From NCBI RefSeq assembly GCF_009741735.1, contig NZ_WHOH01000003.1, positions 1,054,001 to 1,118,000 of the forward strand: DNA of 64,000 nucleotides. Direction: 5' to 3'. Within the stretch, counting starts at the first letter, position 1, and each line of letters starts with the position of its first letter. The stretch is from Lentibacillus sp. JNUCC-1 (GTDB lineage Bacteria; Bacillota; Bacilli; Bacillales; Amphibacillaceae). Position numbers and translations under genes: made by a program. The notes beneath the pieces were generated by a model. The model did not search any database. It was not told where the DNA came from and saw nothing but the letters and a program-made list of their open reading frames with translations. Of the stretch, positions 1 to 9,867 are shown one piece after another.

Positions 1-992
1 TCTTTGTTAAACTCACACCGGTCTACGGGGCTGTATTCTCCTTTTTGCTAAAGTTGCTTTCTCCGTTTGTGGCGTCATGCCTGATCGCTTATTTGCTTTA
101 CCCGATTATTGAGAAACTGAGTGACTGGCATATACCTAAATGGCTAGCCATTCTTTTAATTTATTTATTGTTTTTTGGCAGTGTATCATACCTGATCTAT
201 CTAGGTTATCCGATGATGGTCACTCAACTGCGTGAACTGAATGAGCAGCTGCCGGATATGGTCGACTCATATAGTGTGTTTATCTATGACCTTTATGAAT
301 CAACGTCTTTCTTGCCAGAGACGGTTCATGATCAGATCGATCAAGTGATATCCAATTTAGAAGCATATATTGAGGGGATAGTCACTGCGGTCTTTGATCT
401 ATTTACAAAAGTGTTTGACATCATCATTTTTCTAACAGTCATTCCTGTGCTCGTTTTTTATTTATTAAAAGACTATCAAATGATTAAGGCTTACGGTATT
501 TCTAAAATTCCTGGCAAATACAGGGAATCTGCTCGAATCGTTTTAAAGGGAATTGATCAGAGCCTTGGGAATTACATACGTGGGCTGTTTTTTGTCAGTT
601 TGTTTGTCAGCCTTACATCATATATTGTTTTTCGGCTTTTGGATCTCCAATTTGCGCTGTTGCTTGCAATCATCTTGGGTCTAACGAATATCATTCCGTA
701 TTTCGGACCAATTATTGGTGCAGTGCCAGTTGTTGCTATTGCTGCAACGATGTCTGGTAAGGTTGTCTTAATCGTATTAATTGCATTGTTTTTGATTCAA
801 CTCGTGGAAAGTAACCTTGTTTCTCCGTACGTGATGGGCAAAAGCGTGCGCCTTCATCCAATAGCCATCATCTTTGCACTGCTTTTAGGAGGACAGCTCG
901 GTGGAATCTTAGGCATGATTGTCTTCGTTCCTGTTGTGACGATATTGAGAGAAGTCATTCCTCCTTTACTCAAGCTAAGAGAGATTGATTGA
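1..992 (+). CDS. yrrI: AI-2E/UPF0118-family permease, 5' end cut by window
   Basis: The reading frame is open from the first bases of the window, so the true start lies upstream. The visible part has about seven hydrophobic segments, a soluble stretch rich in acidic and amphipathic residues after the second one, and a Pro/Gly-rich C-terminal membrane block around the NIIPYFGPIIGAVP motif typical of the AI-2E exporter (UPF0118) family of integral membrane proteins. Position directly before alaS matches B. subtilis yrrI. The transported substrate is not known from sequence; some family members move autoinducer-2 or ions, but that should not be assumed. Family call is firm, function is not. Confidence 0.85.
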   Translation, partial: FVKLTPVYGAVFSFLLKLLSPFVASCLIAYLLYPIIEKLSDWHIPKWLAILLIYLLFFGSVSYLIYLGYPMMVTQLRELNEQLPDMVDSYSVFIYDLYESTSFLPETVHDQIDQVISNLEAYIEGIVTAVFDLFTKVFDIIIFLTVIPVLVFYLLKDYQMIKAYGISKIPGKYRESARIVLKGIDQSLGNYIRGLFFVSLFVSLTSYIVFRLLDLQFALLLAIILGLTNIIPYFGPIIGAVPVVAIAATMSGKVVLIVLIALFLIQLVESNLVSPYVMGKSVRLHPIAIIFALLLGGQLGGILGMIVFVPVVTILREVIPPLLKLREID

Positions 993-1017
993 CTTTTTGT
1001 GCATTGTTTTTTATAAT
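989..1017 (+). promoter_or_regulatory. Sigma-A promoter of the alaS T-box transcript
   Basis: TTGACT (989-994), 17-base spacer, TATAAT (1012-1017), directly upstream of the T-box leader. The -35 box overlaps the stop codon of the preceding permease gene. Confidence 0.8.
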
Positions 1018-1019
1018 AA

Positions 1020-1268
1020 CGCTAAAGTAGGATATGAATGAACACGTTGAAGGTTCCGAGTACATGGTGCTTACTTCCCCAGAGAAGGGTTTCCCGGCTG
1101 AAAAAACCCTGCTGATGAGTCATGGAACGCTAGACCTGAGTGCGGTAAACCCCGCCGGTGACCAGACCGTTATCCTGGTTTAAGTGATGGATGCTCAATG
1201 TGTCCATAATTTAGGGTGGTACCGCGATCATATCTCGTCCCTGCATAGGCAGTGACGGGTTTTTTTAT
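1020..1268 (+). promoter_or_regulatory. T-box leader for alaS (tRNA-Ala sensing)
   Basis: The 5' leader contains the conserved T-box AGGGTGGTACCGCG at 1213-1226, followed by a GC-rich hairpin and a T run (about 1234-1267) that acts as the terminator. The tRNA-pairing bulge reads TGGT, whose last base pairs with the A discriminator of tRNA-Ala. A GCT triplet at about 1128 (GAACGCTAGA) is a candidate specifier, but I did not fold the stem. Uncharged tRNA-Ala binding should favour the antiterminator and switch on the downstream synthetase. Confidence 0.9.
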
Positions 1269-1303
1269 ATTTCAAAATGAAAATATATGTGGAGGCAACT
1301 GCT

Positions 1304-3946
1304 ATGAAGCAATTAAATTCAAGCGATGTTAGAAATATGTTTCTGGAGTTTTTTAAAGAAAAAGGACATGCCGTTGAACCAAGTGCGTCTCTTGTTCCAC
1401 AAGATGATGCATCGTTATTGTGGATCAACAGTGGTGTTGCAACACTCAAAAAGTATTTTGATGGCCGCGTCGCCCCAGACAACCCGCGCATCGTTAACGC
1501 ACAAAAAGCCATTCGGACAAATGACATTGAGAATGTAGGCTACACTGCCAGACACCACACGTTTTTTGAGATGCTCGGCAACTTCTCTATCGGGGATTAT
1601 TTTAAAAAAGAAGCCATTGCCTGGGCTTGGGAGTTTTTAACAAGTGAAAAATGGATCGGTTTTGATCCGGAACGTTTGTCAGTTACGGTCCATCCAGAAG
1701 ATGATGAAGCGTATGATCTTTGGCTGAATGAAATTAAACTGCCTAAAGAGAGAATTATACGCCTTGAAGAGAATTTCTGGGATATTGGTGAAGGACCAAG
1801 CGGGCCAAATACTGAAATATTTTATGACCGGGGAGAGAAATATGGCAACGACCCGGGAGATCCCGAACTTTATCCGGGCGGTGAAAATGCCAGATATCTG
1901 GAAATCTGGAACCTTGTCTTTTCACAGTTTAACCATAATCCGGACGACACGTATACCCCACTTCCAAATAAGAACATTGATACAGGCCTTGGGCTTGAGC
2001 GCATGGTAAGTGTGATTCAAGACGTTCCCACCAATTATGAAACAGATTTGTTCATGCCCATTATCCATAAAACTGAGGCTATTTCAGGGGTTAAGTACGG
2101 GGAATCGCCTGAACATGACACAGCATTTAAAGTAATTGCTGATCATATTAGAACAGTATCTTTTGCACTTGGAGATCATGCTTTGCCGTCAAATGAGGGT
2201 AGAGGATATGTTTTGCGCAGACTTTTGCGTCGCGCTGTCCGTTTTGCCAAGCAAATTAATATTAACGAACCGTTTATGTATAAGCTTGTTCCGGTTGTCG
2301 GCGACATTATGCGGGACTTCTATCCTGAAGTAGTTGAACAAAACGATTATATAGCTAGAATTGTTCAAACAGAAGAAGAACGCTTTCATGCCACATTGCA
2401 GGATGGTTTGGATATACTTGAGAAAATTATTGCTAAGGAAAAAGCAAAAGGAAGCAATGTCTTTCCTGGTGAAGATGTATTCCGCTTGTCTGATACGTAT
2501 GGATTTCCGAAAGAGCTGACAGAAGAGTACGTGCAAGAAGAAGGTTTTACGATCGACCACGCTGGATTCGAAAAAGAAATGGAGAAGCAGCGGGAACGTG
2601 CTCGTCAGGCAAGAGGTAAAGTTGCCTCTATGCAAATTCAGAATGAAGCCTTATCAGAAACTGATATTGAAAGTACGTTCAGCGGGTACGATCATTTGGT
2701 AACAGAAACTCTCATAACAGGTTTATTTGATGGCGAGACTTTTTTCGAAGCGGCTGAAGCAGGAGAAGAGGTCTATGTCTTCCTGAAAAACACCCCCTTT
2801 TATGCAGAGAGCGGCGGACAAGTTGCAGACCATGGATGGATTCATTCAAATGAAGCTACAGGAAGAGTCATTGACGTTAAGAAAGCACCGAAAGGCCAGC
2901 ATATTCATAAAGTATATGTGGAAGAGGGCAGGCTATTAACCGGTGAACCTGTTAAGGCAACCGTAGAATATGAATTTCGCAATGACGTCATTAAAAATCA
3001 TACTGCAACACACCTGCTTCATAAAGCGCTGAAAGAAGTGCTTGGTGAACATGTTAACCAAGCAGGTTCACTTGTGACACCTGAGAGGCTTAGATTTGAC
3101 TTCTCACATTTTAATGCAGTAACGGAAGACGAAATGATTCAAATCGAAAAACGTGTAAATGAACAGGTCTGGAATGCGATCCCTGTTCAGATAGAGTCGA
3201 TGCAAATTGATGAAGCCAAGCAAAAAGGGGCAATGGCATTATTCGGTGAAAAATATGGTGACGTTGTCCGAGTTGTAGAGGTCGGAGATTACAGTATTGA
3301 GTTATGCGGGGGCTGCCATGTCACGAACACCTCTGAAATAGGGATATTCAAGCTGGTAACAGAAACTGGAATTGGAGCCGGCACGAGACGTATCGAAGCT
3401 GTGACAAGCAAGTATGCCTATAAATGGGTGAATGAAAAATTGGCACTCTTGCATGAATCTGCCGACCTGTTAAAAACAAGGGAAGAAAAAATCCCGGAAC
3501 GTGTCCAAGGCCTATTCAGCGATCTGAAACACTTGGAAAATGAAGTGGAATCCCTCAGCAGTAAACTGTCACATATGGAAGCTCAGTCACTTTTGGATCA
3601 GACGCAAACCATCGCTGGTGTTGAATTGTTGGCACGTAAGGTCAACGTAAAGAATATGAACCAGCTGCGTAATATGCTGGATGAGCTTAAACAAAATCTT
3701 TCAAGCGGTGTTATATTGCTGGCCGCGGAAAATGACGGTAAAGTTCAACTGGCAGCTGGTGTATCAAAAGATTTGATTGAACAGGGACTGCACGCCGGTC
3801 ATTTGATCAAACAAGCGGCTACCATATGCGGCGGCGGTGGCGGCGGAAGACCTGACATGGCCCAGGCAGGCGGAAAGCAACCCGAAAAAATTGCTGAGGC
3901 CCTCGAGTCAGCGGGCTCTTATATTGAAAATCATCTAAAGGTATAA
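1304..3946 (+). CDS. alaS: Alanyl-tRNA synthetase
   Basis: Cytoplasmic class II synthetase that charges tRNA-Ala, 880 aa, normal for the family. N-terminal catalytic domain carries the [18 protein letters not shown] block (about residues 80-100); the editing domain has HxxxH (HTATH, about residue 566) and CGGCH (about residue 668), the zinc/editing site. The C-terminal DHHA1 domain holds the glycine-rich [16 protein letters not shown] segment. Start chosen at ATG 1304 behind TGGAGG; an in-frame ATG at 1277 would lack a good ribosome site. Expression is under the upstream T-box. Intact. Confidence 0.98.
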   Translation: MKQLNSSDVRNMFLEFFKEKGHAVEPSASLVPQDDASLLWINSGVATLKKYFDGRVAPDNPRIVNAQKAIRTNDIENVGYTARHHTFFEMLGNFSIGDYFKKEAIAWAWEFLTSEKWIGFDPERLSVTVHPEDDEAYDLWLNEIKLPKERIIRLEENFWDIGEGPSGPNTEIFYDRGEKYGNDPGDPELYPGGENARYLEIWNLVFSQFNHNPDDTYTPLPNKNIDTGLGLERMVSVIQDVPTNYETDLFMPIIHKTEAISGVKYGESPEHDTAFKVIADHIRTVSFALGDHALPSNEGRGYVLRRLLRRAVRFAKQININEPFMYKLVPVVGDIMRDFYPEVVEQNDYIARIVQTEEERFHATLQDGLDILEKIIAKEKAKGSNVFPGEDVFRLSDTYGFPKELTEEYVQEEGFTIDHAGFEKEMEKQRERARQARGKVASMQIQNEALSETDIESTFSGYDHLVTETLITGLFDGETFFEAAEAGEEVYVFLKNTPFYAESGGQVADHGWIHSNEATGRVIDVKKAPKGQHIHKVYVEEGRLLTGEPVKATVEYEFRNDVIKNHTATHLLHKALKEVLGEHVNQAGSLVTPERLRFDFSHFNAVTEDEMIQIEKRVNEQVWNAIPVQIESMQIDEAKQKGAMALFGEKYGDVVRVVEVGDYSIELCGGCHVTNTSEIGIFKLVTETGIGAGTRRIEAVTSKYAYKWVNEKLALLHESADLLKTREEKIPERVQGLFSDLKHLENEVESLSSKLSHMEAQSLLDQTQTIAGVELLARKVNVKNMNQLRNMLDELKQNLSSGVILLAAENDGKVQLAAGVSKDLIEQGLHAGHLIKQAATICGGGGGGRPDMAQAGGKQPEKIAEALESAGSYIENHLKV

Positions 3947-4041
3947 TCAATTGTATGTAACTGTCACATAAACGTATAATAAACTGTGGAAACATGTTAA
4001 AATGAAACAATATAGGAAATACATGTGAATGAGGTGTTTGG

Positions 4042-4311
4042 ATGAGTTCCATCGATAAGACGATGAAGTTTAATTTTTCGGACGAGCCTTTTGACCAAAA
4101 TGTTGAGCATATTATGTTTACCGTTCATGAGGCTTTAAAGGAAAAAGGATACAATCCGATTAATCAAATTGTAGGTTACCTGCTTTCCGGTGATCCCGCC
4201 TATATTCCGAGATATAAAGATGCAAGAAACTTAATTCGAAAAATTGAACGGGATGAGGTCATCGAAGAATTGGTGACTTTCTATCTCAAGCAAAAACAGA
4301 AGGAAAACTGA
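4042..4311 (+). CDS. yrzL: IreB family (UPF0297) regulatory phosphoprotein
   Basis: 89-aa soluble protein, family UPF0297. The Enterococcus homologue IreB is a substrate of the PASTA kinase IreK and tunes cell-envelope stress resistance; that role is transferred by family only. The N-terminal region SSIDKTMKF carries the conserved Thr that is phosphorylated in IreB. It starts at ATG after GAGGTG, and its TGA overlaps the ATG of ruvX by one base, so the two are translationally coupled in the conserved yrzL-ruvX-yrzB cluster. Confidence 0.93.
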   Translation: MSSIDKTMKFNFSDEPFDQNVEHIMFTVHEALKEKGYNPINQIVGYLLSGDPAYIPRYKDARNLIRKIERDEVIEELVTFYLKQKQKEN

Positions 4312-4724
4312 TGGCCATCCTTGGACTTGATGTAGGCAGTAAAACAATCGGAGTAGCCGTCAGTGATGAGTTGGGTTTCACTGCACAAGGACTGACAACC
4401 ATCAAATGGGATGAAAACAATCTTCCTTCTGCAGACCAAGAGCTTAAAGCCATTATAAATGAACGTTCTATTACAAAGGCAGTGATCGGTTATCCCAAAA
4501 ACATGAATGGTTCCGTTGGTCCTCGAGGGGAGGCGTCTGAACGGTATGCCAAATATTTTGAGAAAACTCATGGGATCTCGGCTGTGCTTTTAGACGAACG
4601 GCTCACCACAATGGCTGCTGAACGCATCTTGCTAGAAGCAGATGTCAGCAGAAAGAAACGCAAGAAGGTTATAGATAAAATGGCTGCAGCGTTAATACTG
4701 CAAACATATCTTGACCAACACTAA
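4311..4724 (+). CDS. yrrK: RuvX/YqgF-family nuclease (Holliday-junction-resolvase fold)
   Basis: 137-aa RNase H-like protein of the YqgF/RuvX family. The opening GLDVGSKTIGVAVSD carries the first catalytic Asp, and LLDERLTT near residue 98 and a C-terminal DKMAAALILQ supply the other conserved acidic residues. In bacteria this family is implicated in 16S rRNA 5' end maturation (E. coli YqgF); a role in junction resolution is proposed. Overlaps yrzL by one base and is followed after a short gap by yrzB. Confidence 0.95.
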   Translation: MAILGLDVGSKTIGVAVSDELGFTAQGLTTIKWDENNLPSADQELKAIINERSITKAVIGYPKNMNGSVGPRGEASERYAKYFEKTHGISAVLLDERLTTMAAERILLEADVSRKKRKKVIDKMAAALILQTYLDQH

Positions 4725-4745
4725 AACTTGGGAGTGATTTCAGAT

Positions 4746-5033
4746 ATGGCACTTGAAGAAAAAGAACGGATCATCATACCCGATGAAAATGGAGAAGAAC
4801 ATCTATTTGAAGTGCTCTTCACATTTGATGTAGATGAGACAGAACAGTCTTACATTGCGGTTGTTCCGGCAGAGCAAGTAAACGAAGATGAAGTTGAGGT
4901 GTATGCCTTCAGATACCAAGAGCAGGATGAGGAAAATGATCTGTCCTTATTTCCAATTGAGTCAGATGAGGAATGGCAGATTGTAGAAGAAATGCTGAAT
5001 ACCTTAGCTGAGGAAGAGGAAGGCGAACAATAA
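4746..5033 (+). CDS. yrzB: DUF1292 protein YrzB
   Basis: 95-aa, strongly acidic soluble protein of the DUF1292 family, unknown function, always found with yrzL and ruvX in Bacilli. ATG 4746 is preceded by GGGAGTGATT; the upstream in-frame TTG at 4728 is less likely. The C terminus is Glu-rich (EEMLNTLAEEEEGEQ). It ends the three-gene cluster, followed by a terminator at about 5042-5082. Confidence 0.9.
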   Translation: MALEEKERIIIPDENGEEHLFEVLFTFDVDETEQSYIAVVPAEQVNEDEVEVYAFRYQEQDEENDLSLFPIESDEEWQIVEEMLNTLAEEEEGEQ

Positions 5034-5041
5034 AAGAATGA

Positions 5042-5082
5042 ATGAATAGTTGATGCCGTAATGCATCAACTATTCTCTTTTC
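5042..5082 (+). terminator. Rho-independent terminator after yrzB
   Basis: Inverted repeat AATAGTTGATGC / GCATCAACTATT with a 6-base loop, followed by a T-rich tail. Confidence 0.85.
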
Positions 5083-5216
5083 TTGTAGAACGTCCTCTTT
5101 CAGCCGCCAACATACGCAGAGTCGGGAGTCATGAAAAGTGCGCTTATTTCTTTTCGGGAATATATGTGGCATGTCCTGACTTTTTTTAGTATAATGTAGC
5201 GGATGAAAGGGGAAAT

Positions 5217-6344
5217 ATGATGAGCAAACAAAAAGATGATTGGAAAAAAGCCTATAAAGAGAAAATGAAAACCCGAAGCGAAGAGGCGAGCGTCGTGAGG
5301 AAAATCGTTTCAATTGTTATTATTTCTTTAACGCTTATTTTCGTCATTGGCGCTTTTACAGGGTATTTATATATAAAATCCGCACTTGAACCTGTCGACC
5401 CGGATACTGAAGAAAACATCGATGTAAATATTCCGCTCGGCTCGTCAACCTCATCAATTGCTAAAATCCTGGAAGAACACAATATTATTAAAGATGCACG
5501 AGTGTTTCGTTTTTACACCAAATTCAAGAATAAATCCGATTTCCAGGCTGGCGATTATGTGTTTAGTGCTTCCATGACGATTGATGAAATTATTGATTCG
5601 CTTCAGGAAGGCATCATTCTGGCCCCGCCTATTTACAAAGTAACAATTCCTGAAGGGAAAACGGTTGAGGAAATTGCTCAAATTTACTCTGAAAAACTGC
5701 CATTCACAAAAGAAGCGTTTGTTGATAAGGCAAACGACAATAAATATGTGAAACAGTTGATTAAGCAGTACCCTGGTATCTTGTCTGATACAGTCCTTGA
5801 TGAACAAATCAAATCCCCATTAGAGGGTTATTTGTTTGCTGCAACTTACAGTTTTTACGAAGAAAACCCGACGGTAGATTCCACCATTCAAAAGATGCTT
5901 GAAAAAACCCGCTCTGTGGCTGGACAATACTTTGATGATATGACCAAAAATGAGTTTTCGGTTCATGAAGCGTTGACACTAGCTTCAATTGTAGAGAAGG
6001 AATCAAAGAACGAAGAACAAAGGAAAATGATTTCAGGGATATTCCATAACCGCCTTGAAAAAGGAATGCCTCTTCAAACAGACCCTACTGTGCTGTATGC
6101 GCTTGGGGAACATAAAGCAAAAGTAAATTATAAGGATCTTGAAAAGGAATCTCCTTATAATACGTACCAGATTGAAACATTGCCGATCGGGCCCATATCG
6201 AACTTTTCCAAGAGTTCGCTTGAGGCTGCCCTTAAACCCGAAGAATCGGATTACGAATATTTCCTTCATGATCAAGAAGGGAACATCCATTATGCTGAAG
6301 AGCTTGAGGAGCATAACAAGAACAAAAGTAAATATATAGACTAA
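5217..6344 (+). CDS. mltG: Endolytic peptidoglycan transglycosylase MltG
   Basis: 375-aa membrane-anchored YceG/MltG-type lytic transglycosylase, which cuts nascent glycan strands and ends their polymerisation. One N-terminal membrane segment (about residues 28-50) follows a positively charged cytoplasmic tail; an extracellular LysM-like region precedes the YceG domain. The catalytic Glu lies in ASIVEKESKNE (about residue 260), and the conserved LQTDPTVLYALG and TLPIGPISNFS blocks follow. ATG at 5217 or 5220 behind AAAGGGGAAAT. Its position matches B. subtilis yrrL. Intact. Confidence 0.95.
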   Translation: MMSKQKDDWKKAYKEKMKTRSEEASVVRKIVSIVIISLTLIFVIGAFTGYLYIKSALEPVDPDTEENIDVNIPLGSSTSSIAKILEEHNIIKDARVFRFYTKFKNKSDFQAGDYVFSASMTIDEIIDSLQEGIILAPPIYKVTIPEGKTVEEIAQIYSEKLPFTKEAFVDKANDNKYVKQLIKQYPGILSDTVLDEQIKSPLEGYLFAATYSFYEENPTVDSTIQKMLEKTRSVAGQYFDDMTKNEFSVHEALTLASIVEKESKNEEQRKMISGIFHNRLEKGMPLQTDPTVLYALGEHKAKVNYKDLEKESPYNTYQIETLPIGPISNFSKSSLEAALKPEESDYEYFLHDQEGNIHYAEELEEHNKNKSKYID

Positions 6345-6377
6345 GCAGTTTTCCAAGGTGTGCGCAAAAAAACATAA

Positions 6378-6420
6378 CAGGCAAAAAAGGAAACGGTCAG
6401 ACTGTTTCCCATTTTTGCCA
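6378..6420 (+). terminator. Terminator-like hairpin after mltG
   Basis: GGAAACGGT / ACTGTTTCC stem extended by GGCAAAAA / TTTTTGCC arms; sits between mltG and yrrM. Confidence 0.75.
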
Positions 6421-6445
6421 TGCTTAACTGGATAGGGTGTTAATC

Positions 6446-7084
6446 ATGAGTGAAGAACTTAAACAATATTTGTGTCAGTTTAGGAGTACTGACCCGAAAT
6501 GGATGCAGGATCTTCAAGAACAAGCGAAAAATCAGCGTGTCCCCATAATGGAAAAAGACAGTCTGACATTTATGCTGCATTTACTCCGCATTCATAAACC
6601 AAAACGGATACTTGAAATCGGTACAGCAATCGGGTATTCTGCTCTCTGTATGGCTGACACCTGCCCTCAGGCTGAGATTGTAACGATTGAAAAAGACAGC
6701 CAAAGATACAAAGAAGCGGTGTTAAATATCCAGAAGTTAAGCATGTCGGACAAAATTGAGATTGTATATGGAGATGCTCGCGAAGTATTACCAGGGTTAT
6801 CAGATACGGCACCTTTTGACTTTGTTTTTATTGATGCTGCCAAAGGACAGTATCAAAACTATTTTGGTCAAGCTGTCCGTTTATTGACACAAACAGGTGT
6901 AATCGTATCTGATAATGTCTTGTTCAGAGGATTTGTGTACGGAAAAGTGGATATTCCAACACGTTATCAATCAATGGTCACGAAGATCAGGCATTACAAT
7001 GAATGGCTCATGCAACACCCCGATTTCCATACAACCATCGTCCCGCTCGGTGATGGCTTGGCCATAAGCAGCAAAAAGAAATAA
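6446..7084 (+). CDS. yrrM: SAM-dependent O-methyltransferase YrrM
   Basis: 212-aa cytoplasmic methyltransferase of the caffeoyl-CoA/catechol O-methyltransferase-like family. Motif I is ILEIGTAIGYSALCM (about residues 56-70); the DFVFIDAAKGQY block near residue 128 and the VIVSDNVLF block after it are family hallmarks (acidic metal-binding residues). In Bacilli the family has been linked to tRNA wobble-uridine modification (TrmR, 5-methoxyuridine); I infer the same here. Start ATG 6446 after GATAGGGTGTTAATC. In B. subtilis two U32 peptidase genes (yrrN, yrrO) come next; here udk follows directly. Confidence 0.88.
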   Translation: MSEELKQYLCQFRSTDPKWMQDLQEQAKNQRVPIMEKDSLTFMLHLLRIHKPKRILEIGTAIGYSALCMADTCPQAEIVTIEKDSQRYKEAVLNIQKLSMSDKIEIVYGDAREVLPGLSDTAPFDFVFIDAAKGQYQNYFGQAVRLLTQTGVIVSDNVLFRGFVYGKVDIPTRYQSMVTKIRHYNEWLMQHPDFHTTIVPLGDGLAISSKKK

Positions 7085-7096
7085 GGAGCACATAAT

Positions 7097-7723
7097 ATGA
7101 CAAACAAACCAGTTGTAATAGGGGTCGCAGGAGGCAGCGGCAGCGGCAAGACTTCTGTTACCAAATCCATCTGTCGCCGGTTTTCAGATACTACGATTCT
7201 TGTAATTGAGCAGGATTATTATTATAAAGATCAGAGTCATCTGCCGTATGAAGAAAGGCTACAGACAAATTATGACCATCCTTTGGCATTTGATAACGAT
7301 CTGCTTATTGATCATATGTTTAAGCTTTTAAACCATGACCCGATTGAGAAACCTGTCTATGATTATAAGCGTCATACAAGATCAGAAGATGTGATTCATG
7401 TAGAACCGAAAGAAGTTATTATTTTGGAAGGCATTCTGATACTTGAAGATCCGCGGCTTCTTGACTTGATGGATATCAAAGTATATGTTGATACAGATCC
7501 AGATATCCGTATTATTCGCAGGCTGATGCGCGATATTAAAGAGCGTGGCAGAACGCTTGACTCAGTTATTGATCAGTATGTCAACAATGTCAGACCCAGT
7601 CATTTGCAGTTTGTGGAACCGACAAAACGCTATGCTGATATTATTATTCCTGAGGGCGGACAGAACCATGTGGCGATTGATATCATGGCCACTAAAATTC
7701 AGCATATATTATCCGCTAAATAA
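7097..7723 (+). CDS. udk: Uridine kinase
   Basis: 208-aa enzyme phosphorylating uridine and cytidine to UMP/CMP in pyrimidine salvage. P-loop [12 protein letters not shown] at residues 9-20, EQDYYYKD motif at about 39-46, YDHPLAFD substrate motif, and [12 protein letters not shown] near residue 140. Normal length. Good ribosome site (AAGGAGCACATA) 12 bases after yrrM, so probably cotranscribed with it. Confidence 0.97.
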   Translation: MTNKPVVIGVAGGSGSGKTSVTKSICRRFSDTTILVIEQDYYYKDQSHLPYEERLQTNYDHPLAFDNDLLIDHMFKLLNHDPIEKPVYDYKRHTRSEDVIHVEPKEVIILEGILILEDPRLLDLMDIKVYVDTDPDIRIIRRLMRDIKERGRTLDSVIDQYVNNVRPSHLQFVEPTKRYADIIIPEGGQNHVAIDIMATKIQHILSAK

Positions 7724-7849
7724 AAATGAAAGTTCATTAAAGAATTGAAGATTTTAATAAAATCTGAGATAGTAGTCATAATTCCTTTCTTAAAGGATAC
7801 ATTTTATGACAACCAATTGTTTACCGATAGATAAAAAGGAGTGTTAAGA

Positions 7850-8326
7850 ATGGCTGCAGAAAAAAGCTATTATATGACTAAAGAGGGAAAAGAGAAACTC
7901 GAACAGGAATTACATTATATGAAGACGGATAAAAGACAAGAAGTGGTTGAGCGGATTAAAGTTGCACGAGACTTCGGTGATTTGTCCGAGAACTCAGAGT
8001 ATGATTCAGCCAAAGAGGAGCAGGCTTTTGTCGAATCAAGAATAGCACAACTGGAAAACATGATTCGTCACGCAGTCATTATTGAAAATGATGAAGCCAA
8101 TTCTGATGTGGTGGCACTCGGTAAAACGGTTACTTTCCAGGAACTCCCTGATGGAGATGAAGAAACCTATACGATTGTTGGTAGTGCTGAAGCTGATCCA
8201 TTTGAAGGTAAAATTTCAAATGATTCACCAATGGCCAAGAGTCTTTTGGGTCACGAAATAGGAAGTGAGGTCACTGCTGTTACACCAGGCGGGGATATTC
8301 ACGTAAAGATTATCAAAGTAGATTAA
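7850..8326 (+). CDS. greA: Transcription elongation factor GreA
   Basis: 158-aa secondary-channel factor that stimulates transcript cleavage by stalled RNA polymerase. N-terminal coiled coil with the acidic tip in [20 protein letters not shown] (two acidic residues at the DLSENSEYD turn), then the C-terminal FKBP-like domain ending in [14 protein letters not shown]. Start ATG 7850 after AAAAAGGAGTG. Separated from udk by a 126-base gap, so probably has its own promoter. Confidence 0.97.
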   Translation: MAAEKSYYMTKEGKEKLEQELHYMKTDKRQEVVERIKVARDFGDLSENSEYDSAKEEQAFVESRIAQLENMIRHAVIIENDEANSDVVALGKTVTFQELPDGDEETYTIVGSAEADPFEGKISNDSPMAKSLLGHEIGSEVTAVTPGGDIHVKIIKVD

Positions 8327-8335
8327 GGTTTAACT

Positions 8336-8379
8336 TAGCGGACACATCTCTGTTTATACAGTGGTGTTCCGCTTTTTAA
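8336..8379 (+). terminator. Likely terminator after greA
   Basis: Imperfect stem AGCGGACAC / GTGTTCCGCT with a TTTTT tail, between greA and yrrS. Confidence 0.6.
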
Positions 8380-8410
8380 CATCGAATACTTGACTCAGAG
8401 GTGGATGGAA

Positions 8411-9094
8411 ATGAGTGATTTTAATGAGCAGTCACGGATCAACCGGCATGAAAAAAGGCGGAAGAACACAAAATTAATTTCAATTCTACTCATTGCAGGA
8501 ACGATTTTGGTTATCGTTTTAATTGGTTTTGCGCTCTTTGGAGACGGCGGAGCTGAAGAGAATGACAGTCCAGATAACGATAAGCAAGCAACTGAAAATA
8601 ACACACAAGATAAAAATGCAGAAGCGGACGAGCATACAAATCAGTCAAACGACACCTCTCAAAATGATGAGGAGCAATCTGAGGATGGTTCAAATCAACA
8701 GAATGATCAAGAAAACAGCGAAACAAATGACGACCACGAAAAAGCTGAACAACTTGAATCTGATGATGACAATGTGATAGAAGCCTTCACAAGACATTGG
8801 GAACCTATTGGTACAGAGCAATCAGGTCCGCACACTGTAACATACAGTGATGGCTCACAAGACCGGATTGAAATGGAAAAAGCCATGCGCCTTGCAGCAA
8901 ATGTCGATGAAGAAGATGTTCTTTATTTATGGCTTGAAAACAACGGAGACCAAAAGGTGCGTGCCACTTTCTCAAACCGTGAACAAAACCAGCATTACCG
9001 TGTTTACTTAACCTGGGTGGATCAGGAGGGGTGGAAGCCTACACGGGTTGAAATTCTTAAAGAAAATGACCAAAAATATCGTTTTCAAAATTAG
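8411..9094 (+). CDS. yrrS: YrrS-like membrane protein (DUF1510)
   Basis: 227-aa protein with a short basic cytoplasmic tail, one membrane segment (about residues 24-43, LISILLIAGTILVIVLIGFAL), a long low-complexity Asn/Gln/Asp/Glu-rich linker (about 50-120) and a C-terminal extracellular DUF1510 domain ending near KYRFQN. In B. subtilis yrrS is cotranscribed with the penicillin-binding protein gene pbpI (yrrR); here pbpI is absent from the locus and yrrS stands directly after greA. Start ATG 8411 after AGAGGTGG. Function unknown; wall-associated by context. Confidence 0.85.
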   Translation: MSDFNEQSRINRHEKRRKNTKLISILLIAGTILVIVLIGFALFGDGGAEENDSPDNDKQATENNTQDKNAEADEHTNQSNDTSQNDEEQSEDGSNQQNDQENSETNDDHEKAEQLESDDDNVIEAFTRHWEPIGTEQSGPHTVTYSDGSQDRIEMEKAMRLAANVDEEDVLYLWLENNGDQKVRATFSNREQNQHYRVYLTWVDQEGWKPTRVEILKENDQKYRFQN

Positions 9095-9113
9095 CAGCTT
9101 GGGAGTGTAACAT

Positions 9114-9806
9114 ATGACGATTGGCATTATTGGTGCAATGGATGAAGAAATTGCTCTCATAAAACAAGAAATGACACAATTGAAGGAGACTGTTGTTGCC
9201 AACACCTTGTTTGTTGAAGGCATGCTAAAGGGGAAAAGAGTAGTCCTGTTAAAATCGGGTATCGGAAAAGTAAATGCAGCAATGGCAACTACAATTATGC
9301 ATGAACAATACAGGCCTGCTTGTGTAATAAATACTGGCTCTGCAGGTGGTGTCGCTTCTAATCTAGAAGTTGGGGATATCGTCATCTCCACCTCTGTCAT
9401 CCACCACGATGTAGATGCTACAGCTTTTAACTATGTATATGGACAAGTACCGCAAATGCCCTTTAAGTTTCATACTGACAATGAATTAGCGGCACTGACA
9501 AGAGCAGCCGCCAATTCATTTAACATCCGCACTGGTGAAGGTGTCATTGCAACGGGGGATTCATTCATATCAGATCCGGTCAGAGTCAGAGAAATACAGA
9601 ATCGCCATTCAGATGTTCTGGCAGTAGAAATGGAAGCAGCTGCGATTGCCCAGGTCTGCTATCAGTATGATGTGCCTTTTATTGTGATCAGGGCTTTATC
9701 CGACATCGCCGGCAAAGAATCTCCTGTTTCGTTTGACACATTTTTGGAAACTGCTGCTCAAAATGCGAGTGCGTTAATCTTTGAAACTGTTCCGCATATT
9801 GAATAG
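9114..9806 (+). CDS. mtnN: 5'-methylthioadenosine/S-adenosylhomocysteine nucleosidase
   Basis: 230-aa purine nucleoside phosphorylase-fold hydrolase that cleaves MTA and SAH, feeding methionine salvage and removing SAM by-products. Visible hallmarks: GIIGAMDEEI at the start, the NTGSAGG substrate loop (about residue 78), VAVEMEAAAIAQ-type ribose-binding segment (VEMEAAAIA, about 172) and RALSDIAG with the catalytic Asp (about 197). Normal length, good ribosome site GGGAGTG. Confidence 0.97.
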   Translation: MTIGIIGAMDEEIALIKQEMTQLKETVVANTLFVEGMLKGKRVVLLKSGIGKVNAAMATTIMHEQYRPACVINTGSAGGVASNLEVGDIVISTSVIHHDVDATAFNYVYGQVPQMPFKFHTDNELAALTRAAANSFNIRTGEGVIATGDSFISDPVRVREIQNRHSDVLAVEMEAAAIAQVCYQYDVPFIVIRALSDIAGKESPVSFDTFLETAAQNASALIFETVPHIE

Positions 9807-9867
9807 CAAAACAGTCATAGGGAATATCAGAGTCATAAGCAGTGAAAATGGAGCTGTTTCGATTCTG

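Noticed and set aside
1228..1527. Minus-strand ORFs opposite alaS, greA, dnaJ and other real genes
   Set aside because: Shadow frames of well-identified genes, with no ribosome sites or family features.
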